DNA of 64,000 bases from Bacillota bacterium. Its GTDB lineage: Bacteria; Bacillota_A; Clostridia; Lachnospirales; Lachnospiraceae. A program made the translations under genes and the position numbers. The stretch spans positions 1 through 64,000 of the forward strand of contig JAEYMU010000004.1 of NCBI GenBank assembly GCA_023407175.1, in the 5' to 3' direction. The notes below the pieces were generated by a model. The model had not been told where the DNA came from. It made no database searches and saw only the letters and a list, made by a program, of their open reading frames with translations. This document shows, piece after piece, positions 25,434-34,506 of this stretch (position 1 is its first letter; each line of letters starts with the position of its first letter).

Positions 25434-26261
25434 CTAGCAGTTACCCTCATGCACATACTTAAGCCGTCTTCTGGCCACACTGGACAGGGAATACACCTGC
25501 TTCACCGGAGTAGCTTCCCTGTCCTGCATACGCCACCTGGGAAAAAAGCGGGAAATATGGAGCGGGATATCCGGATTTAGACCGGCAAGCCAAGAGGAAA
25601 GCTCCTCCATCTCCTCCTCACTGTCATTTTCACCCGGTACAATCAAGGTTGTAACCTCTACATGGCAGCTTTTTACGGCAAGCTCTATCGAACGCTTTAC
25701 CGTAGCAAGATCACCGCCAAGCTTATGGTAATATTCATCTGTAAAGCCCTTTAAATCTATATTAAAGGCATCGATAAAGGGCAATAGCTGCTTTAACGCC
25801 TCCTCGCAGACATAGCCGTTCGTCACCACTACATTCTTGAGCCCCTTCTGTCTGGCCAGCCTTGCACAATCACGGACAAACTCATATCCAATCAAGGGCT
25901 CGTTATATGTATAGGCGATTCCAATATTCCCCCTGTCCCTCAATAGCAGAGCCTTTTCCGCCAATTCCTCACAAGAGATTTCATCTGTTTCGATTTGCGT
26001 GCCTCCCACCATGGAGATGTCACTGTTTTGGCAAAAGGGACAGCTTAAGTTGCAGCCATAGCTTCCAACAGAAAGAATTCTGCTGCCTGAATGAAAATGA
26101 TACAAGGGCTTCTTCTCTATCGGATCAAGCGCAACTGCGGTCAGCCTTCCATAATTCTCACAGATGATCCTGCCCTTCTGATTGCTTCTCGCTTTACATA
26201 AGCCGGTGTGTCCCTCTTCAATTTTGCAGTGATGAGGACAGATTTCACACATTACCTTCAT
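25434..26261 (-). CDS. amrS: AmmeMemoRadiSam system radical SAM enzyme
   Basis: 275-aa radical SAM protein of the PflA-like group named AmrS. It opens with a Cys-rich stretch (MCEICPHHCKIEEGHTGLC), has the cluster motif CNLSCPFC, and later YTYNEPLIGYEF and VVTNGYVCEEAL. Partner MEMO1-AMMECR1 fusion gene lies directly upstream with a 4-bp overlap. The three families occur together across bacteria and archaea. The reaction is not settled; a role in modification or metal/redox chemistry is discussed. Confidence 0.92.
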   Translation of the reverse strand: MKVMCEICPHHCKIEEGHTGLCKARSNQKGRIICENYGRLTAVALDPIEKKPLYHFHSGSRILSVGSYGCNLSCPFCQNSDISMVGGTQIETDEISCEELAEKALLLRDRGNIGIAYTYNEPLIGYEFVRDCARLARQKGLKNVVVTNGYVCEEALKQLLPFIDAFNIDLKGFTDEYYHKLGGDLATVKRSIELAVKSCHVEVTTLIVPGENDSEEEMEELSSWLAGLNPDIPLHISRFFPRWRMQDREATPVKQVYSLSSVARRRLKYVHEGNC

Positions 26262-27643
26262 TTATGTCTCACCACCTCAAAGCGTTCCAGGGTAACAGCT
26301 TCATTATCGTAAATACCTGCCTTTTTTCTCGATATGGCAAGCTGCTGCTCCACCGTATCCACGCCCTCCAGATTGGGAAGCAGAAGCCCCCGCTTTCTCC
26401 CTGAGGTCACGATAACTCCATAACGCTTCACATCCAGCTCTGCTGCTGATTCAATTGGCTCCGGACGGGCCAGCACATCGACACTGTAGACCAGCTCCGG
26501 CAGCTCCTTTTCATTTACCGGTGCAAATCTCGGGTCCTCCGCCCCCGCACTTACCGCATTGCGTAAAATCTCCTGTGCGATACTGCCTGTAACAGGCTCG
26601 ATGGTTCCAATACAGCCTCTTAAGCTTCCGTGCTTCTTTAAGGATACGAATACTCCCGCTCTATTTTTTGTTAATTCCTCAGGCAGACCGTCCGGCAGCC
26701 TTGCATACTTCCCCGTCGTTACATAGGTTTCAAGGGATATTCTTGCAAGATGTACAAAGGCATCCTCTGTTTTCTGGCGCTCTCTGGCAAGCTCCTGCTG
26801 CTTCTCGGTAAATATCTGATCAAACTGCCTGCTTTCTTCCTCTCCGGTTATCTGAAATTCACATACAGCATAACCGACGCCAAAGGGTCCTTCATAGGAC
26901 AATAGCTGAGAGGATATTCTTTTACCGGTCAAAGCACCCGCCATAATAACAAAGGAACGCAGCCCGCATTCGGCTGCCGCCTCGCAAAAGTCAGGTGAGA
27001 ATTCCAGAAACTTAAGGAAATTACTCTCTTTCATGGCCTGTGTAACCTCTTTATCAAACAAAACCCCCTCTTCACAGTAGCCGTAGGGCCCGTCCTCCTT
27101 CAGCTTATGGGAAAGGTCGCCGCTTGCAACAAATACCACCCGGCGGTTCAGCTTTTCCGCTGTCTGTGCGATGCATCTTCCCAGCCTGTAATGATCGGGC
27201 AGGGAAAGACCGGATAATCCCACCCGCACCAGCTTGTAGCCGGTGACATATTGATTGATGAAATAAAGCGGTACCATTGTTCCATGATCCAGAGAAGCAT
27301 CCTTTTCTCCAAGAGTACCCGCCTCCACACCCTCACGCTCTGCCTTTGCCTCAAGTGCTTCTACAAATTCCTCGTCATATTCCGCCTGGAAGGACACCGT
27401 CCTCGCTCCGAAGCGGCTGAAATCTCCCCTGGCCGTCCTGCCGGGTGAAATATGAAAATAATCCGAGTACATGATCGTATGGGGTGAGGTAATAATAACG
27501 GTATCCGGCTTAAGTGCCGCAATACGCCTTGCCACCTCATGATAACTGTTAATCGTATTTAATATGTTCTTCTCCTCCCCTTTTCCCACCTCCGGGATAA
27601 TCAGGGGCGGATGGGGTACGATAAATGCACCAAGCAATGCCAT
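26258..27643 (-). CDS. AmmeMemoRadiSam system fusion protein: MEMO1 (AmrB) plus AMMECR1 (AmrA)
   Basis: 461 aa. Residues 1 to about 265 are a MEMO1/extradiol-dioxygenase-fold domain (GAFIVPHPPLIIPEVGKGEE, SPHTIMYSDYF, FVASGDLSHKL with conserved His). Residues about 295-455 are an AMMECR1 domain (NRAGVFVSLKKHGSLRGCIG, EDPRFAPV, LLLPNLEGVDTVEQQL). The two halves are separate proteins in many genomes. The start ATG at 27643 has GGAGG 8 nt upstream. It overlaps amrS by 4 bp. MEMO1-type proteins bind iron or copper via three His and a Cys; the biochemical role here is unknown. Confidence 0.9.
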   Translation of the reverse strand: MALLGAFIVPHPPLIIPEVGKGEEKNILNTINSYHEVARRIAALKPDTVIITSPHTIMYSDYFHISPGRTARGDFSRFGARTVSFQAEYDEEFVEALEAKAEREGVEAGTLGEKDASLDHGTMVPLYFINQYVTGYKLVRVGLSGLSLPDHYRLGRCIAQTAEKLNRRVVFVASGDLSHKLKEDGPYGYCEEGVLFDKEVTQAMKESNFLKFLEFSPDFCEAAAECGLRSFVIMAGALTGKRISSQLLSYEGPFGVGYAVCEFQITGEEESRQFDQIFTEKQQELARERQKTEDAFVHLARISLETYVTTGKYARLPDGLPEELTKNRAGVFVSLKKHGSLRGCIGTIEPVTGSIAQEILRNAVSAGAEDPRFAPVNEKELPELVYSVDVLARPEPIESAAELDVKRYGVIVTSGRKRGLLLPNLEGVDTVEQQLAISRKKAGIYDNEAVTLERFEVVRHK

Positions 27644-27821
27644 AGAAAACACCTCCGTATTGAATTAAATATGATAAAGTATTAATTATAGTATATCCCA
27701 GGTAATATCCTTTTTCAGAGCCATAACATGACTCCATATGGACATTTTACTATATTTTTATCATATTAGTATATCCTTCGCAGCTATTTTATTAATTTTT
27801 ACCATTCATTGATATAAAAAC

Positions 27822-27859
27822 AAAAAAGACCACTTATACGACTAACCGTATAAATGGTC
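27822..27859 (-). terminator. Terminator after spmB
   Basis: On the minus strand GACCATTTATACG/CGTATAAGTGGTC (13-nt arms, one mismatch) with a 6-nt loop is followed by TTTTTTGTTTTT. Confidence 0.85.
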
Positions 27860-27900
27860 CATATGAATGCTTTATTCAATTTGTTAGAGCATAAAATCAT

Positions 27901-27989
27901 ATTATCGGAAGAAAATCGTTTCCGATAATCGAGATGCACGGCGTGAAAAACACGCCTTTTATCAGAAGTTATAAAACAACTTCTGATAA
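27901..27989 (-). repeat. Three consecutive perfect hairpins in the spmB 3' region
   Basis: In spmB direction: a 12-bp TTATCAGAAGTT/AACTTCTGATAA stem (27959-27989), a GGCGTG/CACGCC stem (27940-27956) and a 10-bp ATTATCGGAA/TTCCGATAAT stem (27901-27929). A fourth stem, the terminator, follows. The 360-bp gap between amr genes and spmB holds these stems and no supported coding sequence. Confidence 0.85.
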
Positions 27990-28004
27990 CCAATATTATA
28001 TCCT

Positions 28005-28532
28005 TCAAAACACAAGATTGGTTATAATCGTACTTGCCACAATTCCCGTTAAGGTTGCTATCAGGCAGCCTGCCAAGGTATATCTGGTCTTTTTTACTCC
28101 CGCTGCCATAAAATACACCGCAAGGGTATAAAATATCGTCTCCGTACTGCTCATAATAATACTTGCCAGCCTTCCAAGATAGGAATCCGGCCCATGCTCT
28201 TTATAGATATCCAGCAGCAGGCTGGTTGCGGCCGAGGAAGAGAACATCTTAACTATGACCATCGGTACTATTTCGGACGGAAAATTCAGCCGGTCCGTTA
28301 ACGGCTGAAGTACCAGCGCCAGATTGTCAAGAAGACCGGAAGCACGCAAAATACCGATTGCTACCATCAGACCGATCAGGGTTGGCAAAATATCAAGTAC
28401 TACCTTAAAGCCATCCTTTGCACCGGTGATAAAATCATCAAATACATTCTGCCTCATCAAAAGGCCCATACCGACAATATAGAAGAAAAGAAATGGAATA
28501 ATATAATCTGATATGTAAATAAGAAATCTCAT
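28005..28532 (-). CDS. spmB: Spore maturation protein B
   Basis: 175-aa membrane protein needed for spore core dehydration together with SpmA. It has four to five hydrophobic segments and the family motifs GAKDGFKVVLDILPTLIGLM, NFPSEIVPMVIVKMFSSSAA and STETIFYTLAVYFMAAGVKK. The ATG has AAGGAT upstream. In most sporulating Firmicutes spmB follows spmA directly; here spmA is at 55.6-56.2 kb. Expected in the sporulating mother cell or forespore membrane. Confidence 0.92.
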   Translation of the reverse strand: MRFLIYISDYIIPFLFFYIVGMGLLMRQNVFDDFITGAKDGFKVVLDILPTLIGLMVAIGILRASGLLDNLALVLQPLTDRLNFPSEIVPMVIVKMFSSSAATSLLLDIYKEHGPDSYLGRLASIIMSSTETIFYTLAVYFMAAGVKKTRYTLAGCLIATLTGIVASTIITNLVF

Positions 28533-28634
28533 TCATAGATATCCTTAACTATATTTATTTCATTTTATGAGAAAAGCACCCGGTATATGTCTGCACCGGA
28601 GTGTATAACATTTTAAAAAATGTTTGAAAAATGC

Positions 28635-29348
28635 TTATTTACCGGCGCGCCTTATTCCACATCCGATCGCTTTTTTCGGACAGTTATCCACACATTCCAG
28701 ACAGTTAATACACTCCGTGGAATTCATCCGGCCCGATTTTACCATTTCCTGTACATCCAGGCTCATGGGACATTTTCTACTGCATTGTCCGCAGGAAATA
28801 CAGGCCTTACTGTCAGCCTTAAGCCCAAATCTGGGAATATGAAGAAGGTCTGCCGCCCTTTCCCCCAGAACCATAAATGGGGCCATCCAGCATAGGCTGT
28901 GACATACCCCTCTTCTTCCTGTCGCAATCGAAAAAAAGTATATCAAGCTTGTTACAATAAAGTATATTATGGTCATGTGAATATTAATTCCGCTCATAAA
29001 GAAGAAATCCGCCTTCAAAGGCCGGTTTGCAATCCACAGATAGATCAGGAAGGCAAGCCAGATCACCCAGATAAGATATTTGAGTCCATTCTTGAATATA
29101 CCCTTCCATGGCTTACTGTTTACCGCTGCCGCATACTCCTGAACCGCTCCGCCCGGGCATAGCCATCCGCAGAACAGCCGACTTCCCAGGATGGAGTATA
29201 GAAGCAGCAGGGCAAATATAATTGCACTGCCGTTAATGATGCCCTCCGAAGCTCCTGCTATAATAATATACGGGGATAAAAACATAAATGTTATGGGAAA
29301 CAATAACGCCGAGAAATTCAATATACCCTTGCGTATCCTTTGTCTCAT
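28635..29348 (-). CDS. 4Fe-4S polyferredoxin-like membrane protein (NapH/NosR-like)
   Basis: 237 aa. Four membrane segments carry the CGWLCPGGAVQEY motif of the 4Fe-4S_5 (NapH-type) domain and a further CHSLCWMAPF. A C-terminal soluble part has two ferredoxin clusters: CISCGQCSRKCP and CINCLECVDNCP. It probably moves electrons across or along the membrane. Its start overlaps the padR stop (ATGA-type, 4 bp). The encoded regulator probably controls it. The physiological electron partner is not visible. Confidence 0.9.
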   Translation of the reverse strand: MRQRIRKGILNFSALLFPITFMFLSPYIIIAGASEGIINGSAIIFALLLLYSILGSRLFCGWLCPGGAVQEYAAAVNSKPWKGIFKNGLKYLIWVIWLAFLIYLWIANRPLKADFFFMSGINIHMTIIYFIVTSLIYFFSIATGRRGVCHSLCWMAPFMVLGERAADLLHIPRFGLKADSKACISCGQCSRKCPMSLDVQEMVKSGRMNSTECINCLECVDNCPKKAIGCGIRRAGK

Positions 29349-29911
29349 AATTTTTCTACCTTTCTTTCCATAATAATTTTTTTAGCCTCCAAGGCCCAAT
29401 CCCGCATGGCAGTATACAGATATTTACCGCTTAAGGAGGTCAGCTCCTTATAGGTATGATCATCCCCTGATGCCCTTAGCTTATCAAATAACTGCAAAAA
29501 GCCCTCCATCTCCTGAATATTCTTTTCATTACGTTTTATGAATTCCTCCAAATGACCGAGGATAACCTCCGGCTGCGTACTCTCCCCGAAGGAAACCTTA
29601 AGAAGAAGCTCATACCGTACCCGTTCCACCTCCGGGGCCATGCTAAGCCATTCCTTAAGAACTTCTCTGCCGGCCTCAGTGATCCGGTATAGCTTTTGCC
29701 CTCTGTTGTTCGCATTACCCACATTCTGTATACACTCGGCCAGTCCATCCTCTACCAGCTGCTTCAAGGTTGGATAAATCTGTCCATAGCTTTCCTGCCA
29801 AAAATGACTATGTTCATATTCAATTGATTTCTTAATTCCATATCCGGTCAATGGATTATGTGCCAGAAGTCCGAGAAGTATATATTTTGACTTGCCGGTA
29901 TTCTCCTTCAT
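29345..29911 (-). CDS. PadR family transcriptional regulator
   Basis: 188 aa. The N-terminal PadR winged helix is YILLGLLAHNPLTGYGIKKS followed by FWQESYGQIYPTLKQLVEDG and the wing NNRGQKLYRITEAG. A C-terminal helical dimerisation domain covers about 90-180. The ATG at 29911 has AGGGAGG 5 nt upstream. First gene of a two-gene operon with the iron-sulfur membrane protein. A perfect 11-bp inverted repeat lies directly downstream of its -10 box and is the likely autoregulatory operator. Confidence 0.92.
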   Translation of the reverse strand: MKENTGKSKYILLGLLAHNPLTGYGIKKSIEYEHSHFWQESYGQIYPTLKQLVEDGLAECIQNVGNANNRGQKLYRITEAGREVLKEWLSMAPEVERVRYELLLKVSFGESTQPEVILGHLEEFIKRNEKNIQEMEGFLQLFDKLRASGDDHTYKELTSLSGKYLYTAMRDWALEAKKIIMERKVEKL

Positions 29912-30009
29912 AGAAACCTCCCTGTCGCCAAACCCATGCAAACACCGTGTTAATACCGCTTTGCCCTGGGATCGGCCGATTATTTACTTAATGCAGAACT
30001 AACTGTTGC

Positions 30010-30036
30010 TATAATATATCTAAATGATATATTATA
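30010..30036 (-). promoter_or_regulatory. Putative PadR operator
   Basis: Perfect inverted repeat TATAATATATC-taaat-GATATATTATA, adjacent to and just downstream of the -10 box, where binding would block transcription start. Confidence 0.7.
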
Positions 30037-30065
30037 ATGATATGTTATTCTTATTACATTGTCAA
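30037..30065 (-). promoter_or_regulatory. padR operon promoter
   Basis: On the minus strand TTGACA (30060-30065), 17-nt spacer, TATCAT (30037-30042), 125 nt upstream of the padR start. Confidence 0.7.
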
Positions 30066-30082
30066 CTGCTTTTACAAAAAAT

Positions 30083-30158
30083 ATAAGGGAGTAGGACAGC
30101 GGATTTTAAGCCTTAGAATTAATCTAATGCGAAATTCCGTTTTGTCCTACTCCCTTAT
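30083..30158 (-). terminator. Terminator of the GH5 gene with 16-bp outer stem
   Basis: ATAAGGGAGTAGGACA pairs perfectly with TGTCCTACTCCCTTAT across a 44-nt inner region with further pairing (AATCCG with CGGAAT type). ATATTTTTTG follows on the minus strand. Confidence 0.85.
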
Positions 30159-30165
30159 GATTGCT

Positions 30166-32592
30166 TTAATCCTCAAATTGTAAATTGGAGATGGTAAAGG
30201 TTATTTCTATCTTCTTCGGGTTTTTCATGCCGGTCAGGCTGAGGATATGATTCTTTATTGTAACCTCCTTAACGACGTTATCCTCCCAGCCGTTCAACGG
30301 TCCGTTGGTATCAAAAATACCTGAGGATTTTAACGCCGATTTCGGTTTCTCCTGTGTAATCGTAAGCTTCTTTCCATCTACGGTAATTTTATCATACATA
30401 ATATCACAGGAGACTAACGGGGACACCTTCGTCTTGCCTGTCGTAACATTATAATCCTTAATATAAATTGCCGTCAGGTTCGAAAGTGATGTTATACCGG
30501 CCTTAACGGCATTGCTGGAGAGATTTGACGCACAGTCAAAGGATAAGGTATACTGTCCGTCCTTCGTTATCTGAATCTTATCTCCGATTTCATTCGAATA
30601 ATAGGAGGCTGAATCATCACAGTATAACACGTTCAACGCTACAAGCAGCTCCTTACCGCTTTCATCCGTTGTAACAGTTATCTTAACCGTCTTTGTGAGA
30701 CCGTTGGAGGCGGTAATTGTGATAAATGCCGTTCCGTCCGCACAGCCCACTACCTTTCCAAGGGCAGAAACAGTTGCAACTGATTCGTCCGAGGATTTGT
30801 AGGTTACAAAATCATCCGTATTCGAGGGCTTCAGACTCACCTTTAAATAAATGTCCCCTCCCTTAAGCAGCTCATAGGAGCTCTTATCGGTGGCGATGGC
30901 TGTACAGGGCTTGCTGGAAGCCTTTGCATTCACTGTAACCTCTACGGTCTTTTCTACTGATCCGCTTTGAGAATAGGCTGTCAGCGTTGTCGTACCAATA
31001 CCTCTGGCTCTTATGTGGCCGTCAGATACCGTGGCAATCGTCGGGTCTGTTGTCTTCCACAGTACAACATCATTTGTGCCCACCGGGGAAGCCGTTGCGG
31101 TAATTTCCTCATTGCCTCCGATGGTCATGGTAAGGGAAGCTTTCTCCAGAGCTATGTCCGTAATCTTTATTATCTGCGGGCTTTTGGCGATATCCGATAC
31201 CTCTCCTGCGGTCAATGGAAGATAGGTACCACGCATAATGGCGCTTATAATCTCAGGATATACCTGCTTACCTGTCTTTCTGTCCACCAGCGAGAAGCTG
31301 TAGTCCGCCGGTTTTTTGCTAAGATTGTAATCCCCGCTGTCCCATGCACAGGCTACCACGCCGTCTAACTGGCATATCTTGGTGAACACCTCATAATAAT
31401 ACGCACGCTCTGCCGTATTATTCTTATTTACTGCCCCATACTCTCCTAATATAACCGGTATGCCCTTGGACGTAAAGCGTTCCACCAGCTTCTTGCCCTT
31501 ATTCGCCAGTGCCTGGGCCTGGCTCTTGGTGAATTTCGTTGTACCCATACTTTCCAGCAAACCAAAGGCATAATCATAATCATGTACGGATACAAAGATT
31601 CGGTTCTTTACCGTATCCGAAGGAATGTCAAAGCCCAGGGTGGTATTTGTCGTAGAATCGATGTTGGTATAGCGTCCCGGTACGGAAAGCCATCTCTGAC
31701 TGTTGTTGGAGCCGGTGGAACGTACAACATTTACAAAAATCTGATTCAGGTTCATGATAACCTGAATATCATGATCCGCCGTGGTACCTGAGCCGGTAAC
31801 CTCATTCATGCTTTCAAAAATCAGATGCTCGTCATAGTCCTTAAACCGCTCGGCAATATTCCTCCATACATGCTCGAACTTCTCATAAACTGGGTCAATG
31901 TCATCGGCGGATACCCTGATCCAGCCGGATTGCTCCGCTCCATCGTGGTGAAGGTTGATAATGACATACATATCCTGGGCAATAGCATAGTCAACAATAT
32001 CCTGCACCCGGCTGATCCAGGCCTCATCGATGGAATAATCCTTTTTATCATTAATCTTGGTTCCCCAGGTCACCGGAATCCGAATTGTATTAAAGCCCAT
32101 ATCATGGATTGCTTTAATAAGCGCCTTGGAGGTCGTCACGCTCTGCCAGAGGGTCTCATTCGGGTTAAAGCCGGAATGACCGTCCATGGTATTGCCCAGA
32201 TTCCAGCCGGCGCCCATCTCGTCCACAATCTGATCGACCGTTAATTGACGAAATACCAGCGGATTACCCTTTTCCTTACTGATCACGAACTTAAGGGCTG
32301 CCTTTGCCTTCTCCAGCTCATCCCTCGCCGTACTGTATACCGCATCCTTTTGCTTGGTTTTCTTATAAACCGCCTTGGCTTCCTTCAGCTCCTTCTGGAA
32401 AGCGGTCCAGGTATCCCCTATGTAGTCCGATTTATTCAATTTGTCACAATATGTAATCGTATTCTTAAGCAAAGTCCTTTTATCCAGCTTTGCTGCCATC
32501 ATAGTGGACGCCGGTATGGTAATCAATACCGCCATGATAAGGCATAGTAAAACTGCTTTTGGCAAAATTCTTTTCCTCGTATTTACCAGCAT
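30166..32592 (-). CDS. Secreted GH5 endoglucanase with two Big_2 domains and a C-terminal accessory module
   Basis: 808 aa. A signal peptide (residues 1-34, ending TMMAA) leads to a short helical FIVAR-like region (about 40-100). The GH5 barrel follows (about 115-470): AGWNLGNTMDGH, VIINLHHDG, acid/base Glu in IFESMNEV, nucleophile Glu in VILGEYGAV. Two bacterial Ig-like Big_2 domains come next (KITDIALEKASLTMTIGGNE..., DKSSYELLKGGDIYLKVSL...). The last 150 residues form a beta-rich module containing DGQYTLSFDCAS and KKIEITFTISNLQF, similar to the two surface proteins at 47.9 and 54.5 kb. The ATG at 32592 has GGGAGGG 5 nt upstream, and TATAAT lies at 32653-32658. Hydrolyses beta-1,4-glucans outside the cell. 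Confidence 0.92.
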   Translation of the reverse strand: MLVNTRKRILPKAVLLCLIMAVLITIPASTMMAAKLDKRTLLKNTITYCDKLNKSDYIGDTWTAFQKELKEAKAVYKKTKQKDAVYSTARDELEKAKAALKFVISKEKGNPLVFRQLTVDQIVDEMGAGWNLGNTMDGHSGFNPNETLWQSVTTSKALIKAIHDMGFNTIRIPVTWGTKINDKKDYSIDEAWISRVQDIVDYAIAQDMYVIINLHHDGAEQSGWIRVSADDIDPVYEKFEHVWRNIAERFKDYDEHLIFESMNEVTGSGTTADHDIQVIMNLNQIFVNVVRSTGSNNSQRWLSVPGRYTNIDSTTNTTLGFDIPSDTVKNRIFVSVHDYDYAFGLLESMGTTKFTKSQAQALANKGKKLVERFTSKGIPVILGEYGAVNKNNTAERAYYYEVFTKICQLDGVVACAWDSGDYNLSKKPADYSFSLVDRKTGKQVYPEIISAIMRGTYLPLTAGEVSDIAKSPQIIKITDIALEKASLTMTIGGNEEITATASPVGTNDVVLWKTTDPTIATVSDGHIRARGIGTTTLTAYSQSGSVEKTVEVTVNAKASSKPCTAIATDKSSYELLKGGDIYLKVSLKPSNTDDFVTYKSSDESVATVSALGKVVGCADGTAFITITASNGLTKTVKITVTTDESGKELLVALNVLYCDDSASYYSNEIGDKIQITKDGQYTLSFDCASNLSSNAVKAGITSLSNLTAIYIKDYNVTTGKTKVSPLVSCDIMYDKITVDGKKLTITQEKPKSALKSSGIFDTNGPLNGWEDNVVKEVTIKNHILSLTGMKNPKKIEITFTISNLQFED

Positions 32593-32802
32593 AAAATCCC
32601 TCCCATTATTTACTTTTATTACAGACAAAAAGTGCCATGAATGCCTATTTTTATTATAATGGAACCCCAGCGGAAAAAATATCATAGCAATTAGACACCC
32701 TATACCGATACATTTAAACAAAGCTTGGCGCTTTGGCGAATTGTACATATTTCAAGGTAATTTACAGATACTATTCTCCAGTACTAATGGAGGTGATTTA
32801 TT

Positions 32803-33021
32803 ATGGACCCATCACAGCTATACCCAAGCGGTCAGCCCTTTCCCATCATGCCGCTTACCGGCAGCTTTGTCCCTGGTATCTATCCGGTCCCTGGAAATAA
32901 TTCAGATTATCTTGCATCCCTTGATTCGGACACCAGAGACTATGTGTTAAAGCATACTGATGCATCACGTACGCAGCAGGATATTCTGAACTGTGTGAAT
33001 GAGCTGCACAGCACAAAATAG
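32803..33021 (+). CDS. Small conserved protein, 72 aa, Pro-rich N-terminus
   Basis: Well-placed GGAGGTG before the ATG and a terminator after the stop support a real gene. The N-terminal half is Pro/Gly-rich without charge (MDPSQLYPSGQPFPIMPLTG). The C-terminal half is a helical charged segment (NSDYLASLDSDTRDYVLKHT, ILNCVNELHS). No signal peptide or membrane segment is seen. I do not recognise the family. The composition would suit a small spore-coat or sporulation-associated protein, but that is a guess. Confidence 0.75.
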   Translation: MDPSQLYPSGQPFPIMPLTGSFVPGIYPVPGNNSDYLASLDSDTRDYVLKHTDASRTQQDILNCVNELHSTK

Positions 33022-33064
33022 CTGCGATAGCTTCCCGGAATCGGATGAATTCTCCGTCTCCGGA

Positions 33065-33111
33065 AAAAGGCTGCCTGCAAGGAGTGTTACTCTTCTTGAA
33101 GACAGCCTTTT
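33065..33111. terminator. Bidirectional terminator between the 72-aa gene and the kinase gene
   Basis: AAAAGGCTG and CAGCCTTTT form a 9-bp stem with T-rich flanks on both strands, between convergent stop codons. Confidence 0.75.
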
Positions 33112-33121
33112 CTTCTATCTC

Positions 33122-34495
33122 TTATCTTACAATACTTTTTCTTGCCTCCTCCAGGGAAGCAAATACCTTGTCAGAAAGCATCTGGCAGATCAGATTGCCG
33201 ACAGCCGTCGCTTCCGCAGGGCCTGCGATTACCTCGCGGCCGGTATATTTTGCCGTAAGTTTGTTCAGATAATCGGCCTTGGAGCCGCCCCCGATGATAT
33301 GGATGCACTTGTAGTGCTTGCTTGTCAGTCCCTCCACCTCTTCCAGGGTTTTAGCATAATACCTTGCCAGACTGTTATAAATGACTGCCGCATATTCAAA
33401 CAAGGTCCGGGGTACCTGCTGGTTCGTTTTTTCACAATATTCCCTGACTGCACTGACCATGCTGACCGGTGATAAAAAGGCGGGGTCATTGCAATCGACG
33501 AGGGAAGATATTGTTTCCCTTTCAGCCCCCTCACAGATCTCGCCGTAGGAGATACCATTACCGATTTCCTTACGCACGGACTGGATCATCCACAGTCCCA
33601 TGATATTTTTTAAGAAGCGGTAAGCACCCCCATAGCCTCCTTCATTGGTAAAGCCTGCCAGCCTGCTCTCCGGTGTACAGCTGGGCGCATCATTTTCAAT
33701 TCCCATAAGGGACCAGGTTCCCGAGCTGATGTACAGGTTATCCCTTTCCCGGCTCGGTATGGCCGCCACGGCAGAAGCCGTGTCATGGGAAGCTACGGCA
33801 ACAACAAGACAATCGAAGCCTACTTCCTCTCTAACCTTAGGTCTAAGCCTCCCTACCGGCGTGCCGGGAAGCTGAAGCTTTCCAAACAGCCTCTCCGGCA
33901 GTCCCAGTCTATGAAGCAGCTCATAATCCCAATTACGTTCCCTGACTGCAACCAGCTGGCTGGTTGATGCAATGGTATATTCCTGCTGCTTCCTGCCAGT
34001 CAGCAAAAAATTATAATAGTCCGGTGTAAATAGAAGACTTTCCGCTGCCTCAAGGTAACCGGGCTGATTTTTTTTCACTGCCAGCAGCTGATAAATGGTA
34101 TTATAGACCTGACTCTGAATGCCGGTTCTTTCATATAGCTCCTGCGCCGGTATAATTTTCTCCACTGCCTTCGGCATCGTATCCGTTCTGTGGTCACGGT
34201 AGCCGACTGCCTCACCGAGCATATGGTCTTCCTTATCCAGGAGTACAAAATCCACACCCCAGGTATCTATCCCTACGCTGACCGGAATCTTGCCTATGCT
34301 GCGGCATCTCTTCATTCCCTCCAAGATAGACTCCCATAGCTTATTTGTATTCCAGCAAAGAGTACCATTCTTTTCCTCCATGCCATTTTCAAACCGGTAA
34401 ACCTCCTCCAGGCAAATCTTTCCGTCTGCAATACTGCCCAGGATGTGCCTTCCTCCGGAAGCTCCGATATCAATTGCCAGATAGTATGGCTGCAT
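33122..34495 (-). CDS. rhaB: Rhamnulokinase-type FGGY carbohydrate kinase (likely acts with L-fucose isomerase)
   Basis: 457 aa FGGY kinase. The N-terminal phosphate loop AIDIGASGGRHILGSI, substrate region GIDTWGVDFVLLD and the C-terminal IHIIGGGSKADYLNKLTA are RhaB features. It starts 11 nt after the fucI stop with AGGAGGAGGG before the ATG, so both are on one mRNA. Sequence type says L-rhamnulose kinase, whereas its neighbour makes L-fuculose; RhaB-type kinases can serve as L-fuculose kinases in other Clostridia. No aldolase is present in the window. Confidence 0.88.
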   Translation of the reverse strand: MQPYYLAIDIGASGGRHILGSIADGKICLEEVYRFENGMEEKNGTLCWNTNKLWESILEGMKRCRSIGKIPVSVGIDTWGVDFVLLDKEDHMLGEAVGYRDHRTDTMPKAVEKIIPAQELYERTGIQSQVYNTIYQLLAVKKNQPGYLEAAESLLFTPDYYNFLLTGRKQQEYTIASTSQLVAVRERNWDYELLHRLGLPERLFGKLQLPGTPVGRLRPKVREEVGFDCLVVAVASHDTASAVAAIPSRERDNLYISSGTWSLMGIENDAPSCTPESRLAGFTNEGGYGGAYRFLKNIMGLWMIQSVRKEIGNGISYGEICEGAERETISSLVDCNDPAFLSPVSMVSAVREYCEKTNQQVPRTLFEYAAVIYNSLARYYAKTLEEVEGLTSKHYKCIHIIGGGSKADYLNKLTAKYTGREVIAGPAEATAVGNLICQMLSDKVFASLEEARKSIVR

Positions 34496-34506
34496 ACACC
34501 CTCCTC

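Noticed and set aside
27901..27989. Hairpin series considered as CRISPR repeats
   Set aside because: The three stems have different sequences, no constant repeat and no spacer spacing; no cas genes nearby.
32803..33021. GerPA-type or spore-coat identity for the 72-aa protein
   Set aside because: Only the Pro/Gly-rich start suggests it; no family motif could be confirmed, so no name was given.
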